From Gemmobacter megaterium (GTDB lineage Bacteria; Pseudomonadota; Alphaproteobacteria; Rhodobacterales; Rhodobacteraceae): 64,000 nt of DNA. Position 1 is the first letter of the stretch. Every line of letters begins with the position of its first letter. This document shows, in pieces, positions 9,370 through 18,824 of the stretch. The stretch is from contig NZ_FTOT01000005.1 of NCBI RefSeq assembly GCF_900156815.1, forward strand, positions 62,001 to 126,000. Reading direction: 5' to 3'. The notes under the pieces were generated by a model. It saw only the letters and a program-made list of their open reading frames with translations, ran no database searches and was not told where the DNA came from. The position numbers and the translations under genes were made by a program.

Positions 9370-10055
9370 GACCCATCCGGCGCGGCCCCCCGCAGGGCCG
9401 CGCCGACATCCTCTGCGATCAGGCAGGCGACAAACTCACGCGCCGACGCCAAAGACAGCGGCGCATATCCCGCGCGCGCGGCACCTCTGTCCCCTGCCGC
9501 GCCAAAGCCCGGAAGTCCGGTTGCATTGTCCGCCGGGCAATACAGCAGCATGTGCCCGGCCACATAGACCACCTCGTCCACCGGCAGGATCAGGAGCCGC
9601 ACAGTTTCCTGATGCATCGGCGGCGCGGGCGCGATTCCGCGCCACCCCTCCAGAGCGGCCGCAGGGATCAGGGCAAACGGATCGCCGAACATGTCTTCGG
9701 CAAGATCGCTTTCCAGCAACACCGGCTGCCCCGGCAACAGCCGTAGCGGGCCGCGGTTTCCCAGCGCATCGTCTGGCACCACCAGCGGCCAATGGGCCCT
9801 GGGCCAGCCAGACCACCCTGCCTCGACAATGGCCGACTGCACCGCGATCACCGTTTGCGGCCCGCCATCAAAGGTCAGCACCCGATCACCGGGAGAGATC
9901 TGTTCGACCCTGCGCCAACCTTCGGCGGTTGCGATCAGGGTGCCGTCCAACATGCCTTCGGTGACAAAGGCAAGATCTTTGTCACCGGATGACCAGCCAA
10001 GGCTGCCAAGACCATGTCCACGCAATGACCGCACGTCTGATGTTTCCCAGACCAT
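9339..10055 (-). CDS. Hint-domain protein lacking the usual first cysteine
   Basis: A 238-residue protein of the bacterial Hint (Hedgehog/intein) group common in Rhodobacterales. The Hint block starts near residue 33 (GMLDGTLIATAEGWRRVEQI, then PGDRVLTFDGGPQTV). At the place where self-processing inteins have Cys or Ser there is Gly-Met-Leu, so classical N-S acyl shift chemistry is unlikely. There is no signal peptide. The 3' end overlaps the fadJ 3' end on the other strand by 31 bp. The start at 10055 has only a weak ribosome site. The function is unknown. Confidence 0.72.
   Translation of the reverse strand: MVWETSDVRSLRGHGLGSLGWSSGDKDLAFVTEGMLDGTLIATAEGWRRVEQISPGDRVLTFDGGPQTVIAVQSAIVEAGWSGWPRAHWPLVVPDDALGNRGPLRLLPGQPVLLESDLAEDMFGDPFALIPAAALEGWRGIAPAPPMHQETVRLLILPVDEVVYVAGHMLLYCPADNATGLPGFGAAGDRGAARAGYAPLSLASAREFVACLIAEDVGAALRGAAPDGSQAALRALSP
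9379..9404 (+). terminator. Strong GC hairpin after fadJ
   Basis: GGCGCGGCCC and GGGCCGCGCC form a perfect 10-bp stem around a 6-nt loop, starting 10 bp after the fadJ stop. There is no T-run, so it may work as a weak or Rho-assisted terminator for the fad operon. It lies inside the 3' end of the opposite-strand Hint gene. Confidence 0.6.
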
Positions 10056-10105
10056 TCCATCAGGGCGAACGCTTGCACGTCAAAATGGCGGAAATACGGC
10101 TCTGC

Positions 10106-10717
10106 TCACCCTTGTGGTGGCAGGGTCGTCTTCAGGCTTGGCCGTTCCGAGACACGCGCATGGAAAGCCGCCAAGGCCGGACGCTCCGCGCGCCAGGTCC
10201 GGTCGGCGTGCCGCAGGTCAAGGTAGTCCAGCGCACAGATGATCGAAGCCTGCCCGATATCGAACGGCCCTGCCAGATGCGCAATCCAGCGCGTTTCCAG
10301 CGCGTCGAGCGACCGGGCAACCTTGGACCACTGGCCTTCCACCCAGTCCGGCACGCGCTTGTCTTCGGGGCGCACCTTGCTTTCGTAGACCATCAGCACA
10401 GCGGCATCCATCATGCCGTCTGCCGTCGCCTCCAGTGTCAGCGCATCCCACAAGGCGGGGCCTGTCGGATACATCTTGCCGCCGGCCAGTTCATCCAGAT
10501 AGCGACAGATCACGCGGCTGTCATAAATCGCCGGCCCATCCTCGCGTTCCAGCGCGGGCACCTTGCCAAGCGGATTTTGCGCCAGCGGCATCGTGCCCGG
10601 CTCGATCGGCGTTCCCGAGGCGCCGGTCAGCTCGACCTTTGGCAACAGGGCGGTTTCGTGCAGGACAATCATCACCTTGCGGACAAAGGGCGATGTCGGG
10701 GAATGGAATAGTCGCAT
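10106..10717 (-). CDS. Glutathione S-transferase
   Basis: A 203-residue GST with the N-terminal MRLFHSPTSPFVRKVMIVLHE (SPFVRK is a typical beta/omega-like active-site turn). It also shows GKVPALEREDGPAIYDSRVI, the glutathione gamma-glutamyl-binding segment, and a C-terminal all-alpha domain containing FDIGQASIICALDYLDLR. ATG 10717 is preceded by GGAGCCTCGT. It faces the malic enzyme gene downstream in the same direction but is 51 bp from the Hint gene. It probably detoxifies electrophiles; the substrate is not predictable. Confidence 0.88.
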   Translation of the reverse strand: MRLFHSPTSPFVRKVMIVLHETALLPKVELTGASGTPIEPGTMPLAQNPLGKVPALEREDGPAIYDSRVICRYLDELAGGKMYPTGPALWDALTLEATADGMMDAAVLMVYESKVRPEDKRVPDWVEGQWSKVARSLDALETRWIAHLAGPFDIGQASIICALDYLDLRHADRTWRAERPALAAFHARVSERPSLKTTLPPQG

Positions 10718-10824
10718 ACGAGGCTCCGTCTCAGGATCGGCGTGGACGCGCATCCGCACACGCACGCACAGTCTTGCATACTGGTTGATCCATGCAAAGC
10801 ACCACCGCCCCGCGACGGTCGGGC

Positions 10825-10841
10825 GGGGGCTTGGCGCCCCC
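10825..10841 (-). terminator. Hairpin downstream of maeB
   Basis: GGGGGC-N5-GCCCCC lies just beyond the maeB stop codon in the transcribed direction (minus strand). The stem is short and there is no U-tract, so it is a weak call. Confidence 0.35.
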
Positions 10842-10849
10842 GCTGCCGC

Positions 10850-13132
10850 TCAGCCGTATTTCGCCACCGGCGTACCCGCCAGGGCGGCCATGTTCAGCAG
10901 GCCCCGCGCCGTGATGGTGGGGGTCACGATATGCGCACGGTTGCCCATGCCCATCAGAATGGGGCCGACCTCCAGGCCATTCGCCCGCGTCTTGAGGATG
11001 TTGCGCACCCCGCTGGCCGCATCGGTCGAACCGAACACCAGCACGTTCGCAACCCCGTCGAACCGCGAATGGGGGAAAATCCGGTCGCGTAGGTCCGGCT
11101 CCAGCGCCAGATCCACGGTCATCTCGCCTTCATAGGCGAAATCGGGCTCGCGCGCATCCAGCAGTTCCAGCGCCGCCCGCATCCGCTGCCCGGAGGATGT
11201 GTCAAGATTGCCAAACTGCGAACTGGAACACAGCGCGATCTTTGGCACGATGCCAAAGCGGCGCACATGCCGGGCGGCGCCGATCACCGTTTCGGCCAGT
11301 TGCTCGGGCGTCGGCTCTGCGTTGACCTGGGTATCCGCGATGAACAGCGGTCCTTCGGTCTGGATGATCAGGCTCAACGCACCGACAGGATGCAGCCCCC
11401 CGCGGGCAAGCACCTGCCGGATATAGTTCAGGTGCCACCGATATTGGCCCACGGTGCCGCAGATCAGGCTGTCTGCCTCGCCCCGATGCACCATGATGGC
11501 ACCAATGGCCGTAGAGTTGGTGCGCAGCACCGCTTTGGCCACGTCCGGGGTCACGCCCTGTCGTTCCATCAAGCCGTGATAGGTTTCCCAGTAGTCCCGG
11601 TAGCGGCTGTCGGATTCGGGGTTCACGATCTCGAAATCGCGGTCAGGACGCATCGGCAGACCCGCGCGTTCACAGCGCATGGCCACCACCTCGGGGCGGC
11701 CGATCAAGATCGGCACTTCGGTGGTTTCCTCCATGATCGCATGGGCCGCGCGCAGCACGCGCTCATCTTCGCCTTCGGCAAAGACAAGCCGCCGCGCGGC
11801 GGTACGCGCCGCTTCGAACACCGGGCGCATCAGCAACGCGGATTTGAAGACCGATCCGTCCAGCTTCTGCTTGTAGGCATCCAGATCGGCCAGCGGCCGG
11901 GTGGCCACGCCAGAGTCCATCGCGGCATTGGCCACCGCGGTGGCCACAACCCCCATCAACCGGGGGTCAAAGGGCTTGGGGATCAGATAGTCGGGGCCAA
12001 AGGTCAGCTGTTCGCCCCGATAGGCAGCGGCAGCCTCGGCGCTGGTCGTCACCCGCGCCAGTTGGGCGATGCCTTCGATACAGGCCAACTGCATCGCGTC
12101 GTTGATCTCGCTGGCCCCCACATCCAGCGCACCTCGGAAGATGAAGGGAAAACACAGGACGTTGTTCACCTGGTTCGGATAATCCGACCGGCCCGTTGCG
12201 ATGATCGCATCGGGGGCAACCTTGCGCACCTCGTCAGGCATGATCTCCGGGGTCGGATTGGCCAGTGCAAAGATGATCGGCTTGGGTGCCATGCGCGATA
12301 CCATCTCTGCGGTCAGCACGCCCGGCCCCGACAGGCCAAGGAACACATCGGCGCCGTCGATCACTTCGGTCAGGGTGCGCTTGTCGCTGACCTGGGTAAA
12401 GGCCGCCTTTTGCGGGTTCATGTCGATCTCGCGGCCCTGATGAACCAGACCATGGATATCGCACAGCCAGACGTTCTCGCGCCGCACCCCCAGCTTCAGC
12501 AGCATGTTCAGGCAGGCGATGCCCGCCGCCCCGCCGCCGGTCGAAACGATGCGGATATCCTCGAACCGCTTGCCCGCGATCTTGAGCGCATTCGTGGCCG
12601 CCGCGCCCACCACAATCGCCGTGCCATGCTGATCATCGTGAAAGACCGGAATGTTCATCCGCTCGCGGCAGATTTTTTCCACGATGAAACAGTCGGGGGC
12701 CTTGATGTCCTCCAGATTGATCGCGCCAAAGCTGGGTTCCAGCGCACAAACAATATCGGCCAGCTTGTAGGGGTCGGCCTCGTTCACCTCGATATCGAAG
12801 CAGTCGATATTGGCGAACTTCTTGAACAGAACCGCCTTGCCCTCCATCACGGGCTTCGAGGCAAGCGCGCCGATGTTGCCCAGCCCCAGCACCGCTGTGC
12901 CGTTCGTCACCACGGCAACCAGATTGCCCCGTGCGGTATATCTTGCGGCATTGGCCGGGTCTGCCTTGATCTCCAGACAGGCCTCGGCGACACCCGGCGA
13001 ATAGGCGCGCGCCAGATCCCGGCCATTGGCCAACGGCTTGGTTGCACGGATCTCCAGTTTTCCGGGCCGGGGAAATTCATGGTAATCCAGCGCCTGCTGC
13101 CGGGCACTTTCCTGTCGAGCCTCGTCCATCAT
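10850..13132 (-). CDS. maeB: NADP-dependent malic enzyme, MaeB type with PTA-like C-domain
   Basis: A 760-residue fused enzyme. The N-terminal malic enzyme domain (about 1-425) contains [23 protein letters not shown] and the nucleotide-binding [10 protein letters not shown]. The C-terminal phosphotransacetylase-like domain (about 430-760) normally does not transacetylate but regulates the enzyme through acetyl-CoA. The enzyme decarboxylates malate to pyruvate and yields NADPH. The start codons ATG 13132/13129 follow a GGGAGGGG site. A perfect 14-bp palindrome lies 17 bp upstream. Confidence 0.94.
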   Translation of the reverse strand: MMDEARQESARQQALDYHEFPRPGKLEIRATKPLANGRDLARAYSPGVAEACLEIKADPANAARYTARGNLVAVVTNGTAVLGLGNIGALASKPVMEGKAVLFKKFANIDCFDIEVNEADPYKLADIVCALEPSFGAINLEDIKAPDCFIVEKICRERMNIPVFHDDQHGTAIVVGAAATNALKIAGKRFEDIRIVSTGGGAAGIACLNMLLKLGVRRENVWLCDIHGLVHQGREIDMNPQKAAFTQVSDKRTLTEVIDGADVFLGLSGPGVLTAEMVSRMAPKPIIFALANPTPEIMPDEVRKVAPDAIIATGRSDYPNQVNNVLCFPFIFRGALDVGASEINDAMQLACIEGIAQLARVTTSAEAAAAYRGEQLTFGPDYLIPKPFDPRLMGVVATAVANAAMDSGVATRPLADLDAYKQKLDGSVFKSALLMRPVFEAARTAARRLVFAEGEDERVLRAAHAIMEETTEVPILIGRPEVVAMRCERAGLPMRPDRDFEIVNPESDSRYRDYWETYHGLMERQGVTPDVAKAVLRTNSTAIGAIMVHRGEADSLICGTVGQYRWHLNYIRQVLARGGLHPVGALSLIIQTEGPLFIADTQVNAEPTPEQLAETVIGAARHVRRFGIVPKIALCSSSQFGNLDTSSGQRMRAALELLDAREPDFAYEGEMTVDLALEPDLRDRIFPHSRFDGVANVLVFGSTDAASGVRNILKTRANGLEVGPILMGMGNRAHIVTPTITARGLLNMAALAGTPVAKYG

Positions 13133-13148
13133 ACCCCTCCCGATTATT

Positions 13149-13162
13149 GTTTAACGTTAAAC
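13149..13162. promoter_or_regulatory. 14-bp palindrome in maeB leader
   Basis: GTTTAACGTTAAAC is a perfect dyad 17 bp upstream of the maeB start, overlapping the expected promoter/transcription start. It may be an operator of a dimeric regulator; which one is unknown. Confidence 0.5.
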
Positions 13163-13222
13163 TAAATCCGCTCCGCTATGTATAAGGCGGAACCGAAGGT
13201 GGATTCAAGAAAAACGCGCGGC

Positions 13223-13669
13223 CTAGGGTTTCCAGCGGTCCAGCGCCGCCTCATCCTCGTGGCGGGCCGCGACCCAGTCCGCACCATCCGCGCGCATTTC
13301 CTTTTTCCAGAACGGCGCACGGGATTTCAGATAGTCCATCAGAAATTCAGCCGCCGCAAAGGCATCGGCACGGTGTCGCGCGGCGGTCGCCACCATCATG
13401 ATGGTCTCGCCCGCATACAGTGGCCCGTGGCGGTGGATGACAAGCGCGTCAGCAAGCCCCCAACGCCGGACAGACTCGTCCCGGATCGCAGCCAGCGCAC
13501 GCTCTGTCATACCGGGGTAGTGCTCGATCTCCATGGCGACAAGGCCGCCCGGTATGTCGCGCACGAGGCCAGTAAACGTGACGACCGCACCGGCCCCCGC
13601 CACCTGTTCGGCAAAACCTGTTGCCTCTGCACCGAAATCAAAGGGCTCTGCCTGAACCCGAATCGTCAT
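13223..13669 (-). CDS. moaE: Molybdopterin synthase catalytic subunit
   Basis: A 148-residue MoaE. It takes sulfur from the thiocarboxylated MoaD C-terminus to convert precursor Z (cPMP) into molybdopterin. Family features include VVTFTGLVRD near residues 30-40, HRHGPLYAGETIMMVATAARHR and the C-terminal lysine pair FWKKEM that contacts substrate. It follows moaD with one intervening base and is part of a pgsA-moaD-moaE run. Confidence 0.93.
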   Translation of the reverse strand: MTIRVQAEPFDFGAEATGFAEQVAGAGAVVTFTGLVRDIPGGLVAMEIEHYPGMTERALAAIRDESVRRWGLADALVIHRHGPLYAGETIMMVATAARHRADAFAAAEFLMDYLKSRAPFWKKEMRADGADWVAARHEDEAALDRWKP

Positions 13670-13670
13670 C

Positions 13671-13922
13671 TCAGCCCCCTGTCATGGGCGGAAAGAACGC
13701 CACCTCTCGCACATCCGCCAAGGGCGCCTCAAAGGACGAAAGCTCTTGGTCCAGCGCGACCCGCAGCGACGAAAGGTCGGCAAATGCCGCTGCATAGCGG
13801 TCTTCGCGCACGGCCAGCTCTGCCACCAGGTCTGCAACCGTTGCGGCAGATGTTTCGATCCGTTCCCTCGGCACGCCGATACGCTCGCGCACCCAGGCGA
13901 AGTACAGCACATCCAGCCGCAT
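13671..13922 (-). CDS. moaD: Molybdopterin synthase sulfur carrier subunit
   Basis: An 83-residue ubiquitin-fold protein ending in Gly-Gly (FFPPMTGG), the tail that MoeB adenylates and thiocarboxylates. ATG 13922 overlaps the pgsA stop in a TGATG junction. An in-frame GTG at 13925 is possible but less likely. It is partner of the adjacent moaE product. Confidence 0.92.
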   Translation of the reverse strand: MRLDVLYFAWVRERIGVPRERIETSAATVADLVAELAVREDRYAAAFADLSSLRVALDQELSSFEAPLADVREVAFFPPMTGG

Positions 13923-14545
13923 CACGGCGTATCCTTGAGAAACGGCGCCGCCTTGCGCAGATAGTCCCAGCCGGTCACCGCCGTCAGCCCTGCCGCTGCC
14001 CAGATCAGCGCCAGCCCGATCCAGTTTGCCACCGCCGCATGGGAGATGTTGACCGGCACGTCACCTTCGCCCGCCCGCGGCGGACGCCCCGCCTCCAGAT
14101 AGGCAAGGCCGGTGCCAAGGAACAGCACGGCGATGGCGATCATCTGGGCAGTGGTCTTCCACTTGGCCAGCCGCGTGACTTTCAGGTGGTGCGACTTGTC
14201 ACCCAGAAACTCGCGCAGCCCCGAGACGAACACCTCGCGGAACAGGATCACGGTGGCGGGCAGAATCAACCATGGATTCATGCCAGAATAGCCCGTGATC
14301 ACCATGATGGCGATCACCACCATGGCCTTGTCGGCAATCGGATCCAGCATCGCCCCATAGCGGCTTTCCTGTTTCCACAGGCGCGCCAGATACCCATCGA
14401 AAAAGTCGGTGATCGCTGCGGTCACAAACAGCGCCAGGGCCAGCCAATCGGCCCAGGGGCGATTGAAATACAGGAACATGACCGCCACGCCGGGCGCGGC
14501 GAGCAGGCGCATGGTCGTCAGTATGTTCGGAACCGTCCACCTCAT
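13922..14545 (-). CDS. pgsA: CDP-diacylglycerol--glycerol-3-phosphate 3-phosphatidyltransferase
   Basis: A 207-residue integral membrane enzyme making phosphatidylglycerol phosphate, the first committed step to phosphatidylglycerol and cardiolipin. The CDP-alcohol phosphatidyltransferase signature is present: DFFDGYLAR, then YGAMLDPIADK (D-G-AR-G-D-D pattern). About four to five hydrophobic segments follow. The start MRWTVPNILT at 14545 matches the family N-terminus; the frame upstream is open but belongs to no family sequence. It is translationally coupled to moaD. Confidence 0.93.
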   Translation of the reverse strand: MRWTVPNILTTMRLLAAPGVAVMFLYFNRPWADWLALALFVTAAITDFFDGYLARLWKQESRYGAMLDPIADKAMVVIAIMVITGYSGMNPWLILPATVILFREVFVSGLREFLGDKSHHLKVTRLAKWKTTAQMIAIAVLFLGTGLAYLEAGRPPRAGEGDVPVNISHAAVANWIGLALIWAAAGLTAVTGWDYLRKAAPFLKDTP

Positions 14546-14609
14546 GCGAAAGGCATAGCCCAAGCCGACGGTCTCGGAAAGGGGGCGCAGCGCGTGCGCC
14601 CCAGCAATG

Positions 14610-15017
14610 TCAACGCAGGACGTGCACCCCGCACTGCGCATGACGCACGACCCGCGCCGCAGTCGACCCCAGGAAGTAATCCTGCAAGCCCGGACGGTGC
14701 GAGGCGATGACAACGCAGTCGTGCCCGGCCTCTTCGGCCACGTCCAGAATCGTCTGGGCAGCATGGCCGACCTTGACCAGAACACCGACTCCGTCCTGCC
14801 CGGCGAATTCGGCGGCCAGTTGGGCTTCGGTCTCGGCCACATTGCGGTCTTGCTGGTCCTGCGGCAGGTATTGCGAGATATAGGACGGGATCGCCTCGAT
14901 CACGGTCAGAACGGTGATCGTGCCACCCGGTGCCAGCAGCGCGCGCGCCGCCTTCATCGAGTTGCCGATGACTGCGCCATGATCGGGCGCAACGGGGACA
15001 AGGATGTTTTTGTACAT
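14610..15017 (-). CDS. Universal stress protein (UspA family)
   Basis: A 135-residue single-domain USP. It starts MYKNILVPVAPDHG and carries the ATP-binding region ASHRPGLQDYFLGSTAARVVRHAQCGVHVLR (G-2x-G-9x-G(S/T)-like). Such proteins are cytoplasmic, ATP-binding dimers induced by stress. ACAGGAGATCGTC precedes the ATG. It lies between parA and pgsA on the same strand; no specific partner is apparent. Confidence 0.9.
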   Translation of the reverse strand: MYKNILVPVAPDHGAVIGNSMKAARALLAPGGTITVLTVIEAIPSYISQYLPQDQQDRNVAETEAQLAAEFAGQDGVGVLVKVGHAAQTILDVAEEAGHDCVVIASHRPGLQDYFLGSTAARVVRHAQCGVHVLR

Positions 15018-15080
15018 GACGATCTCCTGTTCAAGCGGGTAGAACCTGCCCGATATGCCGTCATCACACCTTGATCTGGA

Positions 15081-15731
15081 TCATCCCTTCTGCGCAAGGG
15101 CCCCGGCAATCTCGGCGGTCAGCGCCGCAGCCTCGCGCGCGGCGGCCGTTGCCCCGGAAAGCTCTTGCGCCGAAAGGCCCAGCCCCATGGCCTCGGCAAA
15201 TGCGACGCGATAGCCAAGCTGCGCCGTGGCAATACCGGCGTGCAGCTCGGCCGTTGCCGCAGCGATTTCCGCACTCAGGCGCGTGCGGTTCTTCACACGG
15301 TTCAGCACGATGGCAACCCGCCGTTTTTCCCGCGCGCACAGGTCCAGCACACCTTCGGTCGCCCACAGATCCAGATGGCTGGCCGCTACGGGCACAATCA
15401 CCAGATCCGCCGCCCGCAGCGCGGGACGCAGATCGCTGTCCACCTTGGGGGGCGTATCGACGATGACCACATCCGCCATGCGCCGCAGCTTGTCAGTCTC
15501 GTAGCCAACGCCCCAGGCCGACGCGGTCGACATTTCCATCCCCGTGTCCACGCCCAGACGGTCGCGCCGGGTCATGAACCAGCGGCCCAGGCTGCCCTGC
15601 GGATCCGTATCGAGCAGCGCCACATGCGCCCCCAAGCGGCGGAACCCCACCGCCAGCGTTGCTGCAAGCGTCGTCTTGCCGCTGCCGCCCTTCTGCTGCG
15701 CAACGGTGATGACGCCGCCGAACGGTTCCAT
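15081..15731 (-). CDS. ParA/MinD-type ATPase
   Basis: A 216-residue P-loop ATPase with a deviant Walker A (QKGGSGKTTLAATLA), switch I/Walker A' DTDPQGS, and Walker B VVIVDTPP. It belongs to the short orphan ParA class that often positions proteins or plasmid/chromosome cargo. No ParB gene is adjacent. GGGGGAGGCTTC before ATG 15731 is a strong ribosome site and excludes the longer upstream frame. The following universal stress gene is about 60 bp away. Confidence 0.88.
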   Translation of the reverse strand: MEPFGGVITVAQQKGGSGKTTLAATLAVGFRRLGAHVALLDTDPQGSLGRWFMTRRDRLGVDTGMEMSTASAWGVGYETDKLRRMADVVIVDTPPKVDSDLRPALRAADLVIVPVAASHLDLWATEGVLDLCAREKRRVAIVLNRVKNRTRLSAEIAAATAELHAGIATAQLGYRVAFAEAMGLGLSAQELSGATAAAREAAALTAEIAGALAQKG

Positions 15732-15830
15732 GAAGCCTCCCCCTTGGGTCGGGCGGATTCGCCCGCACCCATGCTGCACCGCAGCATGTCACAATGCAAC
15801 CGGAATCCCAGGACCAGTGCGACAGCCCGG

Positions 15831-16451
15831 TCAGATCCGAAGCTGTTCCGTGCCGATAAGCGCCGCCTGCGTGCGGTTCCTGGCCCCCAACTTGGTGCAG
15901 ATCGCCCGCATATGCGTCTTGACCGTCACTTCACCAATATCCAGTTCGCGGGCGATTTCCTTGTTTGACAAGCCTTGGCACAGGAATCGCAGCACCCGCG
16001 CCTCTTGCGGCGACAACTGCGCCAACCGGGGTGGCAGGGCGACTGGCACGTCGGAATACAGGTTCACCGGCAGATATTTGCGACCAGAGGCCACCTGCCG
16101 CATCGCCTCTGCCAGCGCACGGGCAGGCAAGGTTTTGGGAACATAGCCCCGCGCACCGCTTTGCATGGCGCCTTCGACGAAACTGCGCTGAACCGAGCCC
16201 GACATCACCACCACGGCACCACCGGCATTGGCGGCAACAACCTTGGCAACACCTGCAAGCCCCTGCATTCCCGGCATGACGACATCCAACAGAACAACGT
16301 CGAACACGCCATGCGTGGCAATACGCTCCAGCGTTTCGGACAGGCTGCCCGCCGTCGCCACCTGAAAGTCCGGCTCGCGCCCAAGGAAATGCACCAGCGT
16401 CTCGCGCAGGAGCAGATGGTCGTCCGCGACAAGCACTGAAAACATCGCCAT
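15831..16451 (-). CDS. LuxR/NarL-type response regulator
   Basis: A 206-residue two-domain regulator. The receiver domain (1-115) has acidic ADDH, the phosphoacceptor aspartate in VLLDVVMPGMQG and conserved lysine in VPKTLP. The C-terminal LuxR HTH (about 140-200) contains LSPQEARVLRFLCQGLSNKEIARELDIGEVTVKTHM. No sensor kinase gene is adjacent, so the partner is elsewhere. ATG 16451 has GGGGA 7 nt upstream; ATG 16445 is an alternative. Confidence 0.9.
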   Translation of the reverse strand: MAMFSVLVADDHLLLRETLVHFLGREPDFQVATAGSLSETLERIATHGVFDVVLLDVVMPGMQGLAGVAKVVAANAGGAVVVMSGSVQRSFVEGAMQSGARGYVPKTLPARALAEAMRQVASGRKYLPVNLYSDVPVALPPRLAQLSPQEARVLRFLCQGLSNKEIARELDIGEVTVKTHMRAICTKLGARNRTQAALIGTEQLRI

Positions 16452-16522
16452 GCGGTGGTCCCCGCCAAAAGCTTCGGGCGCATGATAGCGATCCAAAGCC
16501 ATCGCGCAATCACCGGATCGGG

Positions 16523-18148
16523 TCATGCCCCGCGCAGGCGGCCCAGCAGCAGCCGTGTCGATCCGTCCTTGCCGCTGTCATCCGCGCCGGGGGTCAGCAG
16601 TGGCTCCAGCTTCAGCGCCAGTTCCTTGCCCAGTTCAACCCCCCATTGGTCAAAGCTGTTGATGCCCAGCACAACCCCTTCGACAAACACCCGGTGTTCA
16701 TACAGCGCCAATATCATGCCAAGCATGAATGGCGTCAGTTGGTGATAGGCCATCGTGACAGAGGGCCGGTTGCCCGCAAAGACCCGATGCCGGGCATGGC
16801 GCTCCAGGTCCTCCCCGACCAGCCCCCGCGCTGCCATCAAGGCGCGCGCCCGCTCCAGCGACCGCCCCCTCATCAGGGCCTCGGACTGCGCAAGACAGTT
16901 GGAAATCAGCAACTTGTGATGGTGGGCCAGTGCCGGCTCGTGCCCGCGTGCAGCAATCAGGAATTCGCACGGAATCGGCCGGGTGCCTTGGTGGATCATC
17001 TGGTAAAAGGCGTGCTGCCCGTTGGTCCCCGGTTCGCCCCAGACCACAGGCCCGGAGTCACGCGGCAGATCGGTGCCATCCATCGCCACGCGCTTGCCAT
17101 TCGATTCCATCTCCAGTTGCTGAAGATAGGCGGGCAGCCGCGAAAGACGTTGGTCATAGGGCAGCACGGCGCGGGTTGCATGGCCGCAGATCTGCGCGTG
17201 CCACACCCCGACCATGGCCAGCAGGACAGGCAGGTTGTCTTCCAGCGGTGCGGTGCGGAAATGACGGTCCATCATCGCGGCCCCGTCCAGAAAGGCGCCG
17301 AAATCCTCTGGCCCGACCGCCAGCATCAGCGACAGGCCGACCGGACCCCAGACCGAATAGCGACCCCCGATAAAGTCGCCAAACCCGAACACCCGCTCGG
17401 GCGGGATGCCCCACTCTGCCGCACGATCACCGGCCGAGGACACAGCCACCATCTGGGCCGCCGCATCGACGCCCGCCGCCTGCATCCAGTCCCGCACGGT
17501 CGCGGCATTGGTCATGGTCTCTATCGTCGTAAAGGTCTTGGACGCGATGATCACCAGCGTCGTCGCCGGGTTCAGCCCCTGCAACGTATCGGCCACATGG
17601 GCGCCATCGACATTCGAGATGAAATGGGTGCGCGGGCCATCGTGATAGGGGCGCAGTGCCAGGGTTGCCATGACCGGGCCAAGATCAGAGCCGCCGATGC
17701 CGATATTGATCACATCGGTAAACGCCCCGCCCATACCGGCGAATTGGCCTGCGCGAACCCTGCTGGCGAATTCGGCCATGCGGGCACGGGTCTGCTGCGC
17801 GTCCCGCACCCATTCCAGGGGCAAGGCAGGATCAGCTTGCCCGCGCAGCATGGTATGCAGCACCGCGCGCCCTTCGGTTTCGTTGATCGGCTGGCCTGCG
17901 AACATCGCATCGCGCCGATCCTCGACAGACGCGGCCCGCGCCAGCCCCATCAGCAAGGCAAAGCCCTGATCGTCAAGGTTGGTCTTGGAATAATCCAGCA
18001 ACAGAAAGCCATCGTCGCCATCGGCGCAGCTCAGACAGGCCGAAAACCGCGCCGCGCGATCCGGGTCGTCGAACAGCGACAGAATGCTGCGATCCCGGAC
18101 CCGCGCATGATGGTCCTCCAGCAGTTTCCATTTCGCTTCGATCGACAT
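16523..18148 (-). CDS. pgi: Glucose-6-phosphate isomerase
   Basis: A 541-residue isomerase interconverting glucose-6-phosphate and fructose-6-phosphate. The substrate and catalytic motifs include NIGIGGSDLGPVMATLAL, SKTFTTIETMTNA, GGRYSVWGPVGLS, a catalytic glutamate in MESNGKRV, and GTNGQHAFYQMIHQG. ATG 18148 lies 4 bp after the pgl stop. It is third gene of zwf-pgl-pgi, consistent with cycling hexose phosphate into the Entner-Doudoroff and pentose phosphate routes. Confidence 0.96.
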   Translation of the reverse strand: MSIEAKWKLLEDHHARVRDRSILSLFDDPDRAARFSACLSCADGDDGFLLLDYSKTNLDDQGFALLMGLARAASVEDRRDAMFAGQPINETEGRAVLHTMLRGQADPALPLEWVRDAQQTRARMAEFASRVRAGQFAGMGGAFTDVINIGIGGSDLGPVMATLALRPYHDGPRTHFISNVDGAHVADTLQGLNPATTLVIIASKTFTTIETMTNAATVRDWMQAAGVDAAAQMVAVSSAGDRAAEWGIPPERVFGFGDFIGGRYSVWGPVGLSLMLAVGPEDFGAFLDGAAMMDRHFRTAPLEDNLPVLLAMVGVWHAQICGHATRAVLPYDQRLSRLPAYLQQLEMESNGKRVAMDGTDLPRDSGPVVWGEPGTNGQHAFYQMIHQGTRPIPCEFLIAARGHEPALAHHHKLLISNCLAQSEALMRGRSLERARALMAARGLVGEDLERHARHRVFAGNRPSVTMAYHQLTPFMLGMILALYEHRVFVEGVVLGINSFDQWGVELGKELALKLEPLLTPGADDSGKDGSTRLLLGRLRGA

Positions 18149-18152
18149 CAAA

Positions 18153-18824
18153 TCACTCCGCCCAATGAACTGTCGCGTTATCCAGCACCGCGCGCACTGG
18201 CGCAAGCTCCGGCGGCAAGCCCTGCGCACGTTCCAGCGCCGCGCGCTTGTCGGCGCCCAGAATGACAAGATGCAGGTTCATCGCCCCTTTCAAGACCCCT
18301 GCGCTCAGGGTGACACGGGGCTCGGGCGCCGCCGGGGCGGTCATGTCGATCACCGGCGGGGCGTCGGATGCAAGCGCCAGCTCAAGATGATCGGCTTCGG
18401 GAAACAGGCTGGCCGTATGCATGTCGGCGCCCATCCCCAGAACGGCAGTGGTCAACGGCAACAGCGCGGAAACGTCTGCCCCCAGTCGCGCGGCCGCTGC
18501 CGCAGGGTCCAGCGACGGCACATAAAGCGGCAACAGACGCGCGCCCGCGGCCGCGCCTTGCAGCAAACGGGACCGGATCAGGCGCGCATTGGATCTGGGG
18601 TCGGTTTCGGGAACCCATCGCTCGTCTGTGGGCAGAACCGTGACCTGCATCCAGTCGAGATCGACGTCGGACAGCAGGTCCAGCAACGGCCCCGGCGTGC
18701 TGCCGCCCGGCAAGGCAATGGTCGCCGTCCCCGCACCACGCAGGGCCTGGCCCAGTTCGCCGGCGATCTGGCTGGCCAATGCCAGAAACAGGGCCTCGGC
18801 ATCGGGATATTCCCGGAATTCCAT
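18153..18824 (-). CDS. pgl: 6-phosphogluconolactonase
   Basis: A 223-residue DevB/SOL-type lactonase hydrolysing 6-phosphogluconolactone to 6-phosphogluconate. Recognisable blocks are ALPGGSTPGPLLDLL, VLPTDERWVPETDPRSN and GMGADMHTASLFPEAD. Its ATG overlaps the zwf stop (TGATG), so the two are coupled. Length and motif order match the family. Confidence 0.94.
   Translation of the reverse strand: MEFREYPDAEALFLALASQIAGELGQALRGAGTATIALPGGSTPGPLLDLLSDVDLDWMQVTVLPTDERWVPETDPRSNARLIRSRLLQGAAAGARLLPLYVPSLDPAAAAARLGADVSALLPLTTAVLGMGADMHTASLFPEADHLELALASDAPPVIDMTAPAAPEPRVTLSAGVLKGAMNLHLVILGADKRAALERAQGLPPELAPVRAVLDNATVHWAE

Noticed and set aside
13922-14842. Longer pgsA reading frame starting at 14842
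   Set aside because: The extra 99 residues have no family similarity and lie antisense to the universal stress gene; MRWTVPNILT at 14545 is the family N-terminus.
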